A DNA stretch of 64,000 bases. It comes from Maribrevibacterium harenarium. Lineage in GTDB: Bacteria > Pseudomonadota > Gammaproteobacteria > Pseudomonadales > Marinomonadaceae. Below, in pieces: positions 50,361-60,728 of the stretch (its first letter is position 1; the number at the start of each line of letters is the position of its first letter). The stretch spans positions 1 to 64,000 of the forward strand of contig NZ_VFRR01000011.1 in assembly GCF_006385675.1 (NCBI RefSeq), read 5' to 3'. The position numbers and the translations under genes were made by a program. The notes under the pieces are model-generated. The model worked only from the letters and a program-made list of their open reading frames with translations. It was not told where the DNA came from and ran no database searches.

Positions 50361-51398
50361 TTAGCCCTTTTTATAAAGCGTTTTAAGTTGTTTATCAATT
50401 TGCGTCACTTGCGTTGCCATATCGTCGATACGACGTAAGCGCGCTGCGGTGCGACGCCACTTATCTGTCGGTTCGAGTGCCGTACCAGAAGAATAGGAGC
50501 CTGCCTCAAGTATGGATTTGCTAACCAACGTCATTGCCGTAATGTGAACATGATCGGCAATGGTCAGATGACCGATAATGCCAACGCCACCAGCGATAGT
50601 ACAGTGACGCCCGATTTGCGTACTACCAGCAATGGCAGCACAGCCTGCAATCGCGCTATTATCTCCAATTACGACGTTATGAGCAATTTGAACCTGATTA
50701 TCTATTTTGACCCCATTGCCAATGCGAGTATCGTCCAGCGCCCCACGGTCAATGGTGGTATTGGCACCGACTTCTACATCATCGCCAATGCTCACCCCAC
50801 CAAGCTGGTGAATTTTCACCCACCCTTCTTTACTTGGTGCAAAACCAAAACCATCGGCACCGATAACGCAACCACTATGAAAAATACCGCGCTCGCCAAT
50901 TGCCACATCATGATAAATGCTAACATTAGCGTAAAGGTGGCAATCATCCCCTATCATTGAACGTTCACCCACCACACAACCGGCATCTATGCGTACGCGG
51001 TTGCCTAATTGCACATGGGGCTCAAGCACGACATTCGCACCTATCTTCACATCATCCCCCAGTTTTGCGGTTGGATGAATTTGTGCGCTGGGATGAATAT
51101 TAGTATCGGGAGCCACTGCATCAGGGATAAAATGCTGAGTCAAAATAGCAAATGCCAGATAGGGATTAGCAACAATAATGGCATTCTCAATTTGTTGCGC
51201 CAGTTCGGGGGCTCTTACTAACACCGCCCCCGCACGAGTATGGGCTAACTTTGAAGCATACTTGGGATTCGCTAAAAAAGTTAACTGTCCGGGTTCGGCA
51301 CTATCTAGAGTCGCTAATGCGGAAATTAGGTAATCCCTGTCGCCGCTCACTTCACCAGCGACCAAGGTGGCTATCTGCCCCAAGCTCATCTGTGGCAT
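50361..51398 (-). CDS. lpxD: UDP-3-O-acylglucosamine N-acyltransferase
   Basis: Third step of lipid A synthesis, N-acylation of UDP-3-O-acylglucosamine. The 345-residue protein has an N-terminal uridine-binding domain, the hexapeptide-repeat helix (many repeats such as [16 protein letters not shown]) and the catalytic histidine in [12 protein letters not shown] near residue 240. The ATG at 51398 overlaps the skp stop codon; the TTG one codon earlier is less likely. Confidence 0.96.
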   Translation of the reverse strand: MPQMSLGQIATLVAGEVSGDRDYLISALATLDSAEPGQLTFLANPKYASKLAHTRAGAVLVRAPELAQQIENAIIVANPYLAFAILTQHFIPDAVAPDTNIHPSAQIHPTAKLGDDVKIGANVVLEPHVQLGNRVRIDAGCVVGERSMIGDDCHLYANVSIYHDVAIGERGIFHSGCVIGADGFGFAPSKEGWVKIHQLGGVSIGDDVEVGANTTIDRGALDDTRIGNGVKIDNQVQIAHNVVIGDNSAIAGCAAIAGSTQIGRHCTIAGGVGIIGHLTIADHVHITAMTLVSKSILEAGSYSSGTALEPTDKWRRTAARLRRIDDMATQVTQIDKQLKTLYKKG

Positions 51399-51907
51399 CA
51401 ATTCGTCTCGTTCAATTTCTGCATTAGGGCTTGGGTAATATCAACGGTCTCATTGGCAAATACGGCCGCTTGACGACTCAACACCAGATCTAATTGGCGC
51501 TCAGCAATCAGGGCTTTTAAGGCCGCCTCGCCGGCTGGTTGCAATTGCTTGAGTAAATCTTGTTCCATTTTCTGGGCTTGACGTTGCATCGATGCAGCCA
51601 TGTTGCGCAATTGCTGCTCACGCTGGGCAAGCTGCTGCTTTTGTTGATTGGCTTCATCCACCGATAACGTTAGCTCATTGCGTTGGAACTCGTTGATATC
51701 ATTTTGCAAAGATTGCTTTTCTTCTGCAAGGCGCTGTTCCATCAGGCGCACCTGAGCTTGGGGTTCCTGTGCTGCAGCACGCCCAGATTCACTATTAAGC
51801 AGAGCAAACTGGAAGTCCACCCCCGCAATATTTGCCGCCCAAACAGGCAGTGTCACCAACATTAGCAGTGCCGCTAAACACTGCTGACGGAATTTTCTGA
51901 ATGTCAT
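51398..51907 (-). CDS. skp: Periplasmic chaperone Skp/OmpH
   Basis: Holds unfolded outer-membrane proteins in the periplasm. A signal peptide (about residues 1-24) ends LPVWAANIA. The mature part is a long coiled coil rich in Gln and Leu (about residues 40-120), and the total is 169 residues. The ATG at 51907 is preceded by AGGAG; the longer frame is not used. It is downstream of bamA, its functional partner. Confidence 0.94.
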   Translation of the reverse strand: MTFRKFRQQCLAALLMLVTLPVWAANIAGVDFQFALLNSESGRAAAQEPQAQVRLMEQRLAEEKQSLQNDINEFQRNELTLSVDEANQQKQQLAQREQQLRNMAASMQRQAQKMEQDLLKQLQPAGEAALKALIAERQLDLVLSRQAAVFANETVDITQALMQKLNETN

Positions 51908-51942
51908 AACCACTCCTGTCATTCTGCCAACTAACGAGATTG

Positions 51943-54255
51943 CTAGAAGGTAGTACCCAACTGAAACTGGAAGAAATCTGTTGAGTCCCCATCTTTCGGG
52001 TTAAGTACCTTAGCCAAGTTAAATGACAAAGGTGCGATTGGCGTAATCCAAGTCCAGTTTAAGCCCATACTGTAACGAATTTCGTTCATGTCGATGCCTT
52101 CCACACAAGTAGTGTTGCTATTATGGCAATACTCAGTGAACACGTTACCGGCATCTAAGAAAAGCGCAGTACGTACCGACTTATGATCTTCCACCATCGG
52201 CATTGGGAAAATCAGTTCCGCGGTACTGGTCAGCAAAATGTTACCACCAATCGCGGAAGTAGACGTAGTCGTGTCACTGTAAGAGTTCCTGGGCCCTAAC
52301 GATGAGGAACTAAAACCACGAATCGAATAAGCGCCACCTGCGTAATAGTTCTCGAAGAATGGCAGAATATCCGTATCACCAAAACCACGCCCGTATCCCA
52401 AGCGCCCTTTTAGACGGAACAGCCACAAATTACTGTCATTGAGATTCCAGTAAGCCTGGCTATTTACTCCTAGCTTAAAGTAGCTCTGATCACCTAATGG
52501 GGTCGCTACATCGACAGTTACCTTATGAGAATAGCCCTCGGTAGGCAAAACACCACCAATAAGATCACTATCGCTCCAGCTAACATTCGCAATCACATCA
52601 TCGAACTGCTCGCCGTACTTGGTCACATAGTCAGAAGTTTCATTGGAGGGGGACGAGCCCAGTTTAATGATCGTTTCTTTTACCGTAACACCAAAGCTAA
52701 GACGTTGTGTCTCATCCAGCGGATAACCGAAGTTTACCCCTGCACCAAGCTCATCGAGATCATAATCTTCCACATCATCTTGGTTATGATCACTGACCTT
52801 GTAGAAAAGATCGTAACCACGACTTATCCCATCTACAGTAAAGTAAGGGTTGTAATAGGAAAGCGTATAATCTTGGGTCTGGTTAGTACGACTGATATTC
52901 AGCGCTAGCTTATTACCCGTACCGAGGAAATTTCGCTTAGAAATACCAAAGCCGATTACCGTACCGTCCGCTTGGGAGTAGCCAATACTGGCCTGAATGC
53001 TACCTGAAGGTTGCTCCTCTACCGTCACATCCAAATCCACTTGATCGGTGGTTCCTGGCACTGGACGAGTACGCAAATCCACATTACCAAAGAAGCCTAG
53101 ACGTTCAATAGCTCGCTTTGAAGCTTGAATTTTGGAATGGGTTGCTAGGGCACCCTCAAATTGAGTCATCTCTCGACGTAACACTTCATCGCGAGTCTCG
53201 GTATTGCCACTAAAATTGATACGACGTACGTATACCTGTGGGCCCGGTGTAATGTGGTAGGTCAGATCTACCGTATGATCGTCGCGTTTATTAGGCAAAA
53301 TATTTACTTTGGTAAATAGATAACCTTCATCACCCAATTCGGTGGAAATAGCGTCCATAATGCGGGTAATTTGCTGACGCGAGAAGACATCACCTTTCGC
53401 TTGATCAATATGTTGCCAAACTCGGTCTTCGCTGATTGGCAATGAGCCGCCTAAACTAATATCGTTGACGTAGTAGGGCTCACCTTCATCTAGGTTTACC
53501 ACAACGTATACTTTACGCTTATCAGGGGAGACACTCACTTGGGAAGAGACTAACTGATAATCCAGATAGCCGTTATCCAAGTAATAACTTTTTAATGCTT
53601 CCAGATCACCCTGAATCTTTGGTTTTGCGTATTCGTCGGCCGAGCTAAAGGGATTAAAAAAACCGGTTTCCGCTGACTGAAACTGCTTCTTCAAGGTCTC
53701 GTCGTCAAAAGCTTTATTACCAACAATGTTGATATGAACAATCTTGGCAGTTACCCCTTCTTCAATATTAATCTTGATCGCCACGCGATTACGGGGCATT
53801 TCCTCCACATCAATATCGACCTTGGCGCTATAACGCCCCAGCGCATAGTACTGGCGCTGTAATTCCTGCTCAATTTGATTCAAGGTGTCAGGCTTAAAGA
53901 CTTCTCCAGATTGAAGGCCGGCAACATCCAGACCACGCTCAAGATCATCGGTGGCAATCAGATCGTTACCTTCGATATTTAGCTCACCAATGATGGGACG
54001 TTCCACCACATCGAAAATCAATTCGTTATTATCTTCGTAAACGTCAATATCGCTGAAGTAACCACTTGCGAACAGCTGCTTAACGGCATCGTAGACCCGA
54101 TTGGAGTCGTAACCTTGGCCACGCTCAAAACCAATAATTTCGAAAGCTCGCACCGGTGTCATTTGCATAAGACCGTTGACGCGTACATCTGACACTTCTT
54201 TGGCCAACGCTACTACACTGGACATCGCTAATACTGCGGCGACAATGACTTTCAC
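51943..54255 (-). CDS. bamA: Outer membrane protein assembly factor BamA
   Basis: Central component of the BAM complex. The 770-residue protein has a short signal peptide (about 18 residues, ending VVALA), five POTRA repeats (first VSDVRVNGLMQMTP) to about residue 420, and a 16-strand beta barrel with the loop 6 motif GAYSIRGF (about residue 640). It ends in phenylalanine, the outer-membrane targeting residue. It starts with GTG after AGAGAGG. Confidence 0.98.
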   Translation of the reverse strand: MKVIVAAVLAMSSVVALAKEVSDVRVNGLMQMTPVRAFEIIGFERGQGYDSNRVYDAVKQLFASGYFSDIDVYEDNNELIFDVVERPIIGELNIEGNDLIATDDLERGLDVAGLQSGEVFKPDTLNQIEQELQRQYYALGRYSAKVDIDVEEMPRNRVAIKINIEEGVTAKIVHINIVGNKAFDDETLKKQFQSAETGFFNPFSSADEYAKPKIQGDLEALKSYYLDNGYLDYQLVSSQVSVSPDKRKVYVVVNLDEGEPYYVNDISLGGSLPISEDRVWQHIDQAKGDVFSRQQITRIMDAISTELGDEGYLFTKVNILPNKRDDHTVDLTYHITPGPQVYVRRINFSGNTETRDEVLRREMTQFEGALATHSKIQASKRAIERLGFFGNVDLRTRPVPGTTDQVDLDVTVEEQPSGSIQASIGYSQADGTVIGFGISKRNFLGTGNKLALNISRTNQTQDYTLSYYNPYFTVDGISRGYDLFYKVSDHNQDDVEDYDLDELGAGVNFGYPLDETQRLSFGVTVKETIIKLGSSPSNETSDYVTKYGEQFDDVIANVSWSDSDLIGGVLPTEGYSHKVTVDVATPLGDQSYFKLGVNSQAYWNLNDSNLWLFRLKGRLGYGRGFGDTDILPFFENYYAGGAYSIRGFSSSSLGPRNSYSDTTTSTSAIGGNILLTSTAELIFPMPMVEDHKSVRTALFLDAGNVFTEYCHNSNTTCVEGIDMNEIRYSMGLNWTWITPIAPLSFNLAKVLNPKDGDSTDFFQFQLGTTF

Positions 54256-54265
54256 AGATACCTCT

Positions 54266-55612
54266 CTACAAACGAGCTATGTCGTTAAATATGGCGACCG
54301 CCATCATGGCGAACAGCAAAGATGCACCAACACGATAAGCCAACGCCTGAATTCTTTCTGAAACAGGGCGACGGCGTATCGCTTCAATGGTAAAAAATAC
54401 TAAGTGGCCACCATCCAACATTGGAATAGGCAACAGGTTCAAAACCCCAAGACTGACGCTCAAATAAGCCATAAACTTCAAGAAGCTCTGCAAACCAGAA
54501 TCTGCGGAAGCGGATGCCACTTTGGCGATGGTAATGGGGCCCGATAGATTATCAATTGCGATCAAACCTTGCAGCATCTTACCGATGGAAGAAATGGTCA
54601 AAGACACCATTTTCCAAGTTTGAGTAACGCCATATTCCAGTGCGGCAAATACCCCAAAGGTGCGGTCACGCACATCGGCTGCAGTCAGTTCAGGGGCTGC
54701 AACGGCCAATCCAGCAAACCCAGTAGCCACACCATTTTGCTCCCGCGAGGCAGGGACCAGTGTTAATTCCTGCTGTCTACCATCTCTTAACAAATCAACC
54801 TTTAAGGTGACGCCAGGGCTTTTTTGAACCCACACCACAAATTCTTGCCACTCATCAATGGCGGTACCGTTTACTGCGGTGACCCTATCTCCGATGCGGA
54901 AGCCTGCTGCCGCTGCTGCTCCCCCCTCTACCACCTCTGAGATAACCGGGGGAATCACAGGTTGCCAAGGCAGAATACCAAATTCGTTAATCAGGTCGTT
55001 AGGCTCAGCTCCCGCTAGCCACCGCTCCAAGTTAAAGCTACTTTCTTCCTCGTAACTACTGCCCGCTGGGATGTAACGTAACGTGTGACGTCCTGACTGA
55101 CCAATCAAGTCGGCCAATGCCAAGTTGATTTCTTCCCAGGATTGAACCTCGTGTTCCCCAATACGAGTGATTTCATCACCAGCTTGCAGATTGGTTTGGG
55201 CGGCAGGCGAATTGCCGATAATATCCCCAACTTTGGGCACTAACGTTTGTAATCCGAGCAGGGCAACCAAAGCATAAATGATTGCTGCCAAAATAAAGTT
55301 GGCAATTGGACCTGCCGCAACAATGGCAAAACGCTGTCCTACACTCTTACAATTAAAGGTCTGCTGACGCAGGGAATCAGGTACATCTCCTTCCCGCTCA
55401 TCCAACATGCGCACATAGCCGCCCAAGGGAATCATAGCGAGAGTAAATTCCGTACCAGCTTTGTTAACCCAACGATAAATCGGCTTGCCAAAACCTACTG
55501 AAAAACGCAGCACTTTCACGCCACAGCGGCGCGCAACATAATAGTGTCCAAATTCATGGAAGGTGATTAGCAAACCTAACGCGACGACGATAGATAGCAC
55601 ATTTTGAATCAT
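54266..55612 (-). CDS. rseP: Site-2 protease RseP
   Basis: Inner-membrane zinc metalloprotease that cleaves the anti-sigma factor RseA and cleared signal peptides. The zinc motif HEFGHYYVARRCGV lies at about residues 19-32 in the first transmembrane helix. Two PDZ domains occupy the middle. The second catalytic motif NLLPIPMLDGGH is at about 390-401. The ATG overlaps the dxr stop (ATGA). Confidence 0.97.
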   Translation of the reverse strand: MIQNVLSIVVALGLLITFHEFGHYYVARRCGVKVLRFSVGFGKPIYRWVNKAGTEFTLAMIPLGGYVRMLDEREGDVPDSLRQQTFNCKSVGQRFAIVAAGPIANFILAAIIYALVALLGLQTLVPKVGDIIGNSPAAQTNLQAGDEITRIGEHEVQSWEEINLALADLIGQSGRHTLRYIPAGSSYEEESSFNLERWLAGAEPNDLINEFGILPWQPVIPPVISEVVEGGAAAAAGFRIGDRVTAVNGTAIDEWQEFVVWVQKSPGVTLKVDLLRDGRQQELTLVPASREQNGVATGFAGLAVAAPELTAADVRDRTFGVFAALEYGVTQTWKMVSLTISSIGKMLQGLIAIDNLSGPITIAKVASASADSGLQSFLKFMAYLSVSLGVLNLLPIPMLDGGHLVFFTIEAIRRRPVSERIQALAYRVGASLLFAMMAVAIFNDIARL

Positions 55613-56787
55613 GTATAACTCCGAGATGCAATGACTTCAGCGGCACACGTGCGTGCCTGTTCATCTGCAGCAAACACGACAGACAAATCATTGACCTGCC
55701 CCACAGGACTGAGTTCAAGAACTTTTTCATTCACCTTAGCGATATCTAAAAAGCCTATCTGACGCTGTAAAAACGCTGCCACAGCCACTTCATTGGCCGC
55801 ATTCAGCGTCGCCATGGCGGTACCACCGGCATACCAAGCTTCGCTAGCTAAACGCAAATTCGGAAAACGCGTTAAATCCGGGGCTTCAAAGTCCAAGCGG
55901 GCAATTTGAAATAAATTAAGTGGAGCAACTTGAGTAGTAACGCGCTCGGGCCACGTCATACCATAAGCGATTGGCACACGCATATCTGGATTACCCATTT
56001 GCGCTATCACTGATCCATCGTTGTAAGACACCATCGAGTGAATGATGCTTTGGGGATGCACAACAACGTCCACCTGCTCTGGTGTAACACCAAATAACCA
56101 GCAGGCTTCAATCAACTCCAAGCCTTTGTTCATTAAACTGGCGGAGTCTACCGATATTTTCTGTCCCATCGACCAATTAGGATGCGCGCAAGCCTGCTCT
56201 GGCGTCACATCCTGCATCTGCGCCATGCTCCAAGTTCGAAATGGTCCACCGGAAGCGGTAAGCAGCAACTTATCGACATCTTTTAACATGGCACCCTGCT
56301 GCGATTGCGGCAAGGACTGGTAAATAGCGTTATGCTCGCTGTCGATTGGCAACAACAGAACCTCATGCTTAGCCACTTCTGCCATAAATAGCTTGCCAGC
56401 AGTCACCAAACTCTCTTTGTTGGCCAGTAAAATACGCTTACCTGCACGAATCGCAGCCAAGGTCGGACGCAAGCCAGCAAAGCCCATTATCGCCGCCATT
56501 ACCTGATCAACTTCCGGAGCGGACACAATGGCATCAAGGTCATCGGCGCTAGATGCCACGGTTACAGGTAAATGAGCGATACGCTGCGCCAATTGCTCTG
56601 CCGCATCGGCATCCGTCATCACCACAGACCTGGGAGCAAAACGCTCACAGATCGCCGCCATCTTATCTACATTAGAATGAGCTACAGCGCTGACCAAATG
56701 AAAACGATCGGGATGTTGAGCAATAATATCCAGCGTACTCGTACCGATAGAGCCAGTGGCCCCAAGTAGACAGATACCTTGACTCAC
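55609..56787 (-). CDS. dxr: 1-deoxy-D-xylulose 5-phosphate reductoisomerase
   Basis: Second step of the MEP pathway. The 392-residue protein has the NADPH fingerprint LLGATGSIGTSTLDII (about residues 7-22), LLANKESLV (about 123-131), and the metal-site LLPIDSEHNAI and SASGGPFR region. The GTG at 56787 overlaps the cdsA stop (GTGA) with AGG at the right distance; a TTG at 56793 is less likely. Confidence 0.95.
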   Translation of the reverse strand: MSQGICLLGATGSIGTSTLDIIAQHPDRFHLVSAVAHSNVDKMAAICERFAPRSVVMTDADAAEQLAQRIAHLPVTVASSADDLDAIVSAPEVDQVMAAIMGFAGLRPTLAAIRAGKRILLANKESLVTAGKLFMAEVAKHEVLLLPIDSEHNAIYQSLPQSQQGAMLKDVDKLLLTASGGPFRTWSMAQMQDVTPEQACAHPNWSMGQKISVDSASLMNKGLELIEACWLFGVTPEQVDVVVHPQSIIHSMVSYNDGSVIAQMGNPDMRVPIAYGMTWPERVTTQVAPLNLFQIARLDFEAPDLTRFPNLRLASEAWYAGGTAMATLNAANEVAVAAFLQRQIGFLDIAKVNEKVLELSPVGQVNDLSVVFAADEQARTCAAEVIASRSYT

Positions 56788-57587
56788 AGCCAACCTACCA
56801 GCAACAACAAGAGAACAAAGATAGGCGCTGCAGCAGTCAAACTATCCACTCGGTCCATTACCCCACCATGACCGGGAATCAGGTGACTGGAATCCTTGAG
56901 AGATTCATAGCGCTTGAACAAGCTTTCCGACAGATCGCCCAAAACTGAGACAAATACGGTAATAAGTGCCGCCACCGCCAATATTGACCACCCCGTAACC
57001 GAAGCACCTTGCAGATAAGAAAAGATGACCACACCCACTTGGGTAAGCAGAATGCCACCAATAACGCCTTCCCAGGATTTACCAGGAGAAACACGCACCG
57101 CGAGCTTGCGCTTGCCAAACGCACGACCGGCAAAATAGGCACCGGAGTCAGCCCCCCAAATCAGCCCCATCAGCAGCAGCACCCAGACCACGAAATTCGG
57201 ACTCTGACGCAACACTACCAAGGCAGACCAACTGGTAATTAGGATAACCGCCCCAAACAAAGCCCTCACCGAGCGATGCTGCCAGCCAATCTGGGAAGGA
57301 AAGCGTATTACCCAAACTAAAGCGAGCAACCAAGCCAATGGGGCAAGGTATAAAACGCTCTGCTGCAGCGAAAAAATACTGACACCATAACAAAGAGTGC
57401 CAATCATACCAGCGTAGGCGATTCGAGTTGTTTGGGCGGAAAAACCGGCTAAACGAGCCCATTCCCAACCAGCTAACAACATGACGGCACCGATGGACAC
57501 AGAAAATGCTGTTTCACCTAGCACGAACACAGCAACAATAAACAAGGCTGCCATCACGATGGCACTGAGAACTCTAGGCAATAACAT
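56784..57587 (-). CDS. cdsA: Phosphatidate cytidylyltransferase
   Basis: Makes CDP-diacylglycerol for phospholipid synthesis. A 267-residue membrane protein with about eight transmembrane helices. The family signature falls in LFKRYESLKDSSHLIPGHGG, then VMDRVDSL near residue 240. It overlaps dxr by 4 bases and follows uppS by 2. Confidence 0.97.
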   Translation of the reverse strand: MLLPRVLSAIVMAALFIVAVFVLGETAFSVSIGAVMLLAGWEWARLAGFSAQTTRIAYAGMIGTLCYGVSIFSLQQSVLYLAPLAWLLALVWVIRFPSQIGWQHRSVRALFGAVILITSWSALVVLRQSPNFVVWVLLLMGLIWGADSGAYFAGRAFGKRKLAVRVSPGKSWEGVIGGILLTQVGVVIFSYLQGASVTGWSILAVAALITVFVSVLGDLSESLFKRYESLKDSSHLIPGHGGVMDRVDSLTAAAPIFVLLLLLVGWL

Positions 57588-57589
57588 CT

Positions 57590-58321
57590 TTATCGTCCGC
57601 CATAGCGACGCTGTCTTGAATAGTATTCCGACAATGCCGCAGTAAAATGATTTTCGTCGAAGTCAGGCCACAACACTGGCAGAAACACAAACTCAGAGTA
57701 AGCCGCCTGCCATAATAAAAAGTTGCTGATACGCTGCTCCCCTGAAGTCCTTATCATTAAATCAGGAGGCGGTAAATCAGCTAGACAGGTATGCTGGTGT
57801 AATCGCGTTTCATCTATTTCATCAGCGGATAAACTACCTGCCGCGACTTGCTTCGCAAGACTTTTTGCCGCTTCTGCGATGTCCCAACGGCCGCCATAAT
57901 TCGCCGCAATAGCTAATACCATGCCGCTATTAGTAACAGTGGCTTGCTCGGCGTGACGAATTTCTTGCTGCAGACTATCACTAAACCCTTGGGTATCACC
58001 AATTACGCGCAGACGGATGCCATATTCATTTAAGCGCTTCACTTCTTTCTTAAGGGAGCGCATAAATAAACGCATCAAGCCATCCACTTCGGCTTTTGGC
58101 CGTTTCCAGTTTTCACTTGAAAAAGCAAACAAAGTGAGCACTTTGACACCAGCCCGGGCGGCAGCTTCTACGGTACGACGTACCGCTCCAGCACCTGCTG
58201 TGTGGCCAGCGATACTGGGAAGGAGCTTATTTTTCGCCCAGCGATTGTTGCCGTCCATAATAATGGCAACATGGGCAGGTGGAAGCGGTGACTGACCGCG
58301 CCCTTGGTCCGACTGCGACAT
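57590..58321 (-). CDS. uppS: Undecaprenyl diphosphate synthase
   Basis: Makes the C55 carrier lipid for peptidoglycan and O-antigen. The catalytic aspartate lies in VAIIMDGNNRWAK (about residues 19-31). TLFAFSSENWKRP (about 70-82) and the C-terminal LPPPDLMIRTSGEQRISNF follow. The ATG at 58321 gives 243 residues. A GTG at 58348 would be longer, but no clear Shine-Dalgarno supports it. Confidence 0.95.
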   Translation of the reverse strand: MSQSDQGRGQSPLPPAHVAIIMDGNNRWAKNKLLPSIAGHTAGAGAVRRTVEAAARAGVKVLTLFAFSSENWKRPKAEVDGLMRLFMRSLKKEVKRLNEYGIRLRVIGDTQGFSDSLQQEIRHAEQATVTNSGMVLAIAANYGGRWDIAEAAKSLAKQVAAGSLSADEIDETRLHQHTCLADLPPPDLMIRTSGEQRISNFLLWQAAYSEFVFLPVLWPDFDENHFTAALSEYYSRQRRYGGR

Positions 58322-58349
58322 GTACAAGTATCCAAAGCGAGGGTACACA

Positions 58350-58370
58350 AAGGCGAGCTGGGCTCGCCTT
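58350..58370 (-). terminator. Hairpin between frr and uppS
   Basis: AAGGCGAGC pairs with GCTCGCCTT around loop TGG. On the minus strand the following sequence TTTGTGT is only weakly T-rich, so it may attenuate rather than end transcription into uppS. Confidence 0.5.
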
Positions 58371-58373
58371 AGC

Positions 58374-58931
58374 TTAGATTGCCATTAGGTCTTTTTCTTT
58401 CGCGGCTAAGCGCTCGTCAACCTGAGCAATGTACTTGTCGGTCACTTTCTGCACTTGATCTTGACCACGACGATCGTCGTCTTCTGAAATCTCTTTCTCT
58501 TTCAACAGTTCCTTCAGGGTACTGTTGGCATCACGACGGATATTACGAATCGCAATACGACCATTTTCTGCTTCGTTCTTCGCTTGTTTAGCGTAGTTAC
58601 GACGCGTTTCTTCTGTCAAAGCTGGTAACGGAATGCGAATTAGGTTACCTGTCGTAACCGGGTTAAGACCCAGATCGGACTTCATAATGGCTTTTTCAAT
58701 CTCAGGAACCATTTTTGCTTCCCAAGGAGACACGCCCAACGTACGAGCATCTTCAACAGTGATGTTTGCAACTTGGTTAAGGGGGCTTTCACTGCCGTAG
58801 TAATTCACCTTGATCGGGTCAAGCAAACTAGGATGAGCTCGGCCAGTACGAATTTTATTGAACGCCACTTCTACAGAAGCAACTGCTTTACTCATGCGCT
58901 CTTCAGCGTCTTTGATAATATCGTTAATCAT
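58374..58931 (-). CDS. frr: Ribosome recycling factor
   Basis: Splits post-termination ribosomes with EF-G. The 185-residue protein has the family pattern FNKIRTGRAHPSLLD (about residues 24-38), IRIPLPALTEETRR near residue 106, and a three-helix-bundle C-terminus. It follows pyrH by 7 bases. Confidence 0.98.
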   Translation of the reverse strand: MINDIIKDAEERMSKAVASVEVAFNKIRTGRAHPSLLDPIKVNYYGSESPLNQVANITVEDARTLGVSPWEAKMVPEIEKAIMKSDLGLNPVTTGNLIRIPLPALTEETRRNYAKQAKNEAENGRIAIRNIRRDANSTLKELLKEKEISEDDDRRGQDQVQKVTDKYIAQVDERLAAKEKDLMAI

Positions 58932-58938
58932 CGTTTCC

Positions 58939-59661
58939 TCACTTAATCAGTGTGCCTTCGTTTTCACCAACCATGATATTGATTAATGCGCCTGGTTTAT
59001 TCATGTTAAAGACACGTACCGGCATATGGTGGTCACGAGTTAGACAAATGGCAGTTAAGTCCATGACACCCAACTGTTTTTCTAAAACTTCGTTGTAGCT
59101 AAGGGTATCATATTTCACTGCAGCAGGGTCTTTCATTGGGTCAGCAGAATAAACACCATCTACTTTGGTTGCCTTCAAGACCACATCAGCATCAATTTCA
59201 ATGCCGCGCAGACAGGCCGCAGAATCTGTGGTAAAGAATGGGTTGCCAGTACCAGCAGAGAAGATCACCACATCACCATCTTTTAGGTGACGCATCGCAC
59301 GGCGACGATCATAGGGCTCTACAATCCCTGTCATATTAATTGCCGACATAACACGAGTAGAAATATTGGCACGCTCTAGAGCATCGCGCATTGCCAAGGC
59401 ATTCATAACTGTAGCCAGCATCCCCATGTGATCGCCAGTCACACGATCCATGCCCGCTTGACTCAAAGCTTGTCCGCGAAATAGGTTGCCACCGCCAATC
59501 ACTATGCCGACTTCAACCCCAATACCACGTAATTGCCCGATCTCTAATGCCATGCGGTTGAGCACTTTCGGATCAATACCAAAAGTTTCATCCCCCTGCA
59601 GGGCCTCTCCACTCAACTTAAGCAAAATACGTTTGTAATTTGAACTTTTTTCTTTTGGCAT
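58939..59661 (-). CDS. pyrH: UMP kinase
   Basis: Phosphorylates UMP to UDP. The 240-residue protein starts [13 protein letters not shown] at about residue 9 and has [11 protein letters not shown] (about 52-62) and [15 protein letters not shown] near residue 136. The ATG at 59661 is preceded by GGAGG; the frame to 59730 would add 23 residues with no family match. Confidence 0.97.
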   Translation of the reverse strand: MPKEKSSNYKRILLKLSGEALQGDETFGIDPKVLNRMALEIGQLRGIGVEVGIVIGGGNLFRGQALSQAGMDRVTGDHMGMLATVMNALAMRDALERANISTRVMSAINMTGIVEPYDRRRAMRHLKDGDVVIFSAGTGNPFFTTDSAACLRGIEIDADVVLKATKVDGVYSADPMKDPAAVKYDTLSYNEVLEKQLGVMDLTAICLTRDHHMPVRVFNMNKPGALINIMVGENEGTLIK

Positions 59662-59730
59662 CGTGACCTCCAACCAGGGCATTTTAGACATTGCAGAGCA
59701 TAATACACTGCTTGCAAAAGTAGTATTCAT

Positions 59731-59757
59731 AAAAAGGGGCAGTCAAGCTGCCCCTTT
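59731..59757 (-). terminator. Terminator of tsf
   Basis: AAAGGGGCAG pairs with CTGCCCCTTT, loop TCAAG, followed on the minus strand by TTTTTATG. It separates rpsB-tsf from pyrH-frr. Confidence 0.88.
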
Positions 59758-59777
59758 GATTATTGCCTATCCAGCAA

Positions 59778-60638
59778 TTAACCTTTCAACTGTGCCGCAA
59801 CTTCAGCTGCGAAATCAGTTGCTTCAACTTCAATGCCTTCACCTACTTCAAGGCGAACAAAAGAAGTAACAGAAGCGCCAGCATCTTTCACAAGTTGACC
59901 CACTTTAACTTCTGGGTTCTTAACGAAAGGCTGCTCTACTAGGCTGTTTTCAGCCAAGAATTTCTTCATACGACCAACGATCATTTTGTCAACGATCTCA
60001 GCTGGCTTGCCAGCCATATCAGGCTGCGCACGGATGATTTCTTCTTCTTTCGCTAACACTTCTTCAGGCATATCTTCGCCACGTACCACACGTGGAGAAA
60101 CAGCAGCTACGTGCATAGATACGTCTTTCGCCAACTCGGCGTTACCACCTTCAAGTTGTGTTAGTACAGCGATTTGGCCGTTACCGTGTAGGTAACCACC
60201 TACTAGACCACCTTCTACAAGCACAGCGCGACGTGGAGTGATGTTCTCACCGATTTTTTGCACTAGGGCTTCACGTAGTTGACCTACTTCACCTTCAAGC
60301 AATACTGCCATGTCGGTTTCTTTGCTTTCGAACACGATGTCAGCAACTTTGTTAGCAAAAGAAACGAAGTTTTCATCGCGGGCAGCAAAGTCAGTTTCAG
60401 AGTTAACTTCAACTAGGACACCGTAAGAGTTGTCGTCAGCTAGGCGCAATACCATTGTACCTTCTGCCGCAGTACGACCAGCTTTCTTAGCTGCTTTCAT
60501 ACCGCTTGATTTACGTAGTTCTTCGATCGCTAGCTCGATGTCACCGTCAGCAGCAGCAAGTGCTTTTTTACACTCCATCATGCCAAGACCAGTGCGCTCG
60601 CGTAGCTCTTTCACCATTTTAGGAGTTACTGCAGCCAT
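59778..60638 (-). CDS. tsf: Elongation factor Ts
   Basis: Nucleotide-exchange factor for EF-Tu. The 286-residue protein has the N-terminal UBA-like motif [17 protein letters not shown] (about residues 11-27), then [15 protein letters not shown] (about 78-92) and [10 protein letters not shown]. The codon bias looks strong, as expected for a translation factor. Confidence 0.98.
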   Translation of the reverse strand: MAAVTPKMVKELRERTGLGMMECKKALAAADGDIELAIEELRKSSGMKAAKKAGRTAAEGTMVLRLADDNSYGVLVEVNSETDFAARDENFVSFANKVADIVFESKETDMAVLLEGEVGQLREALVQKIGENITPRRAVLVEGGLVGGYLHGNGQIAVLTQLEGGNAELAKDVSMHVAAVSPRVVRGEDMPEEVLAKEEEIIRAQPDMAGKPAEIVDKMIVGRMKKFLAENSLVEQPFVKNPEVKVGQLVKDAGASVTSFVRLEVGEGIEVEATDFAAEVAAQLKG

Positions 60639-60671
60639 GTTAATTCCTCTTGAACGATTACAAATTTATAA

Positions 60672-60695
60672 AAAAGGGGGCGAGTTGCCCCCCTT
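60672..60695 (-). terminator. Attenuator between rpsB and tsf
   Basis: A G-rich arm (about 60676-60681) pairs with GCCCCC (60687-60692), loop of 5, followed on the minus strand by TTTTTTATA. It probably reduces transcription from rpsB into tsf. Confidence 0.75.
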
Positions 60696-60728
60696 TCAGC
60701 AAACAAAATCAATGTTAGCGCAAAAAGA

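Noticed and set aside
50544..50960. Plus-strand 138-residue frame and repeat-like DNA
   Set aside because: Antisense to lpxD; the repetitiveness comes from the hexapeptide repeats of LpxD, as also in lpxA, and is not a CRISPR array.
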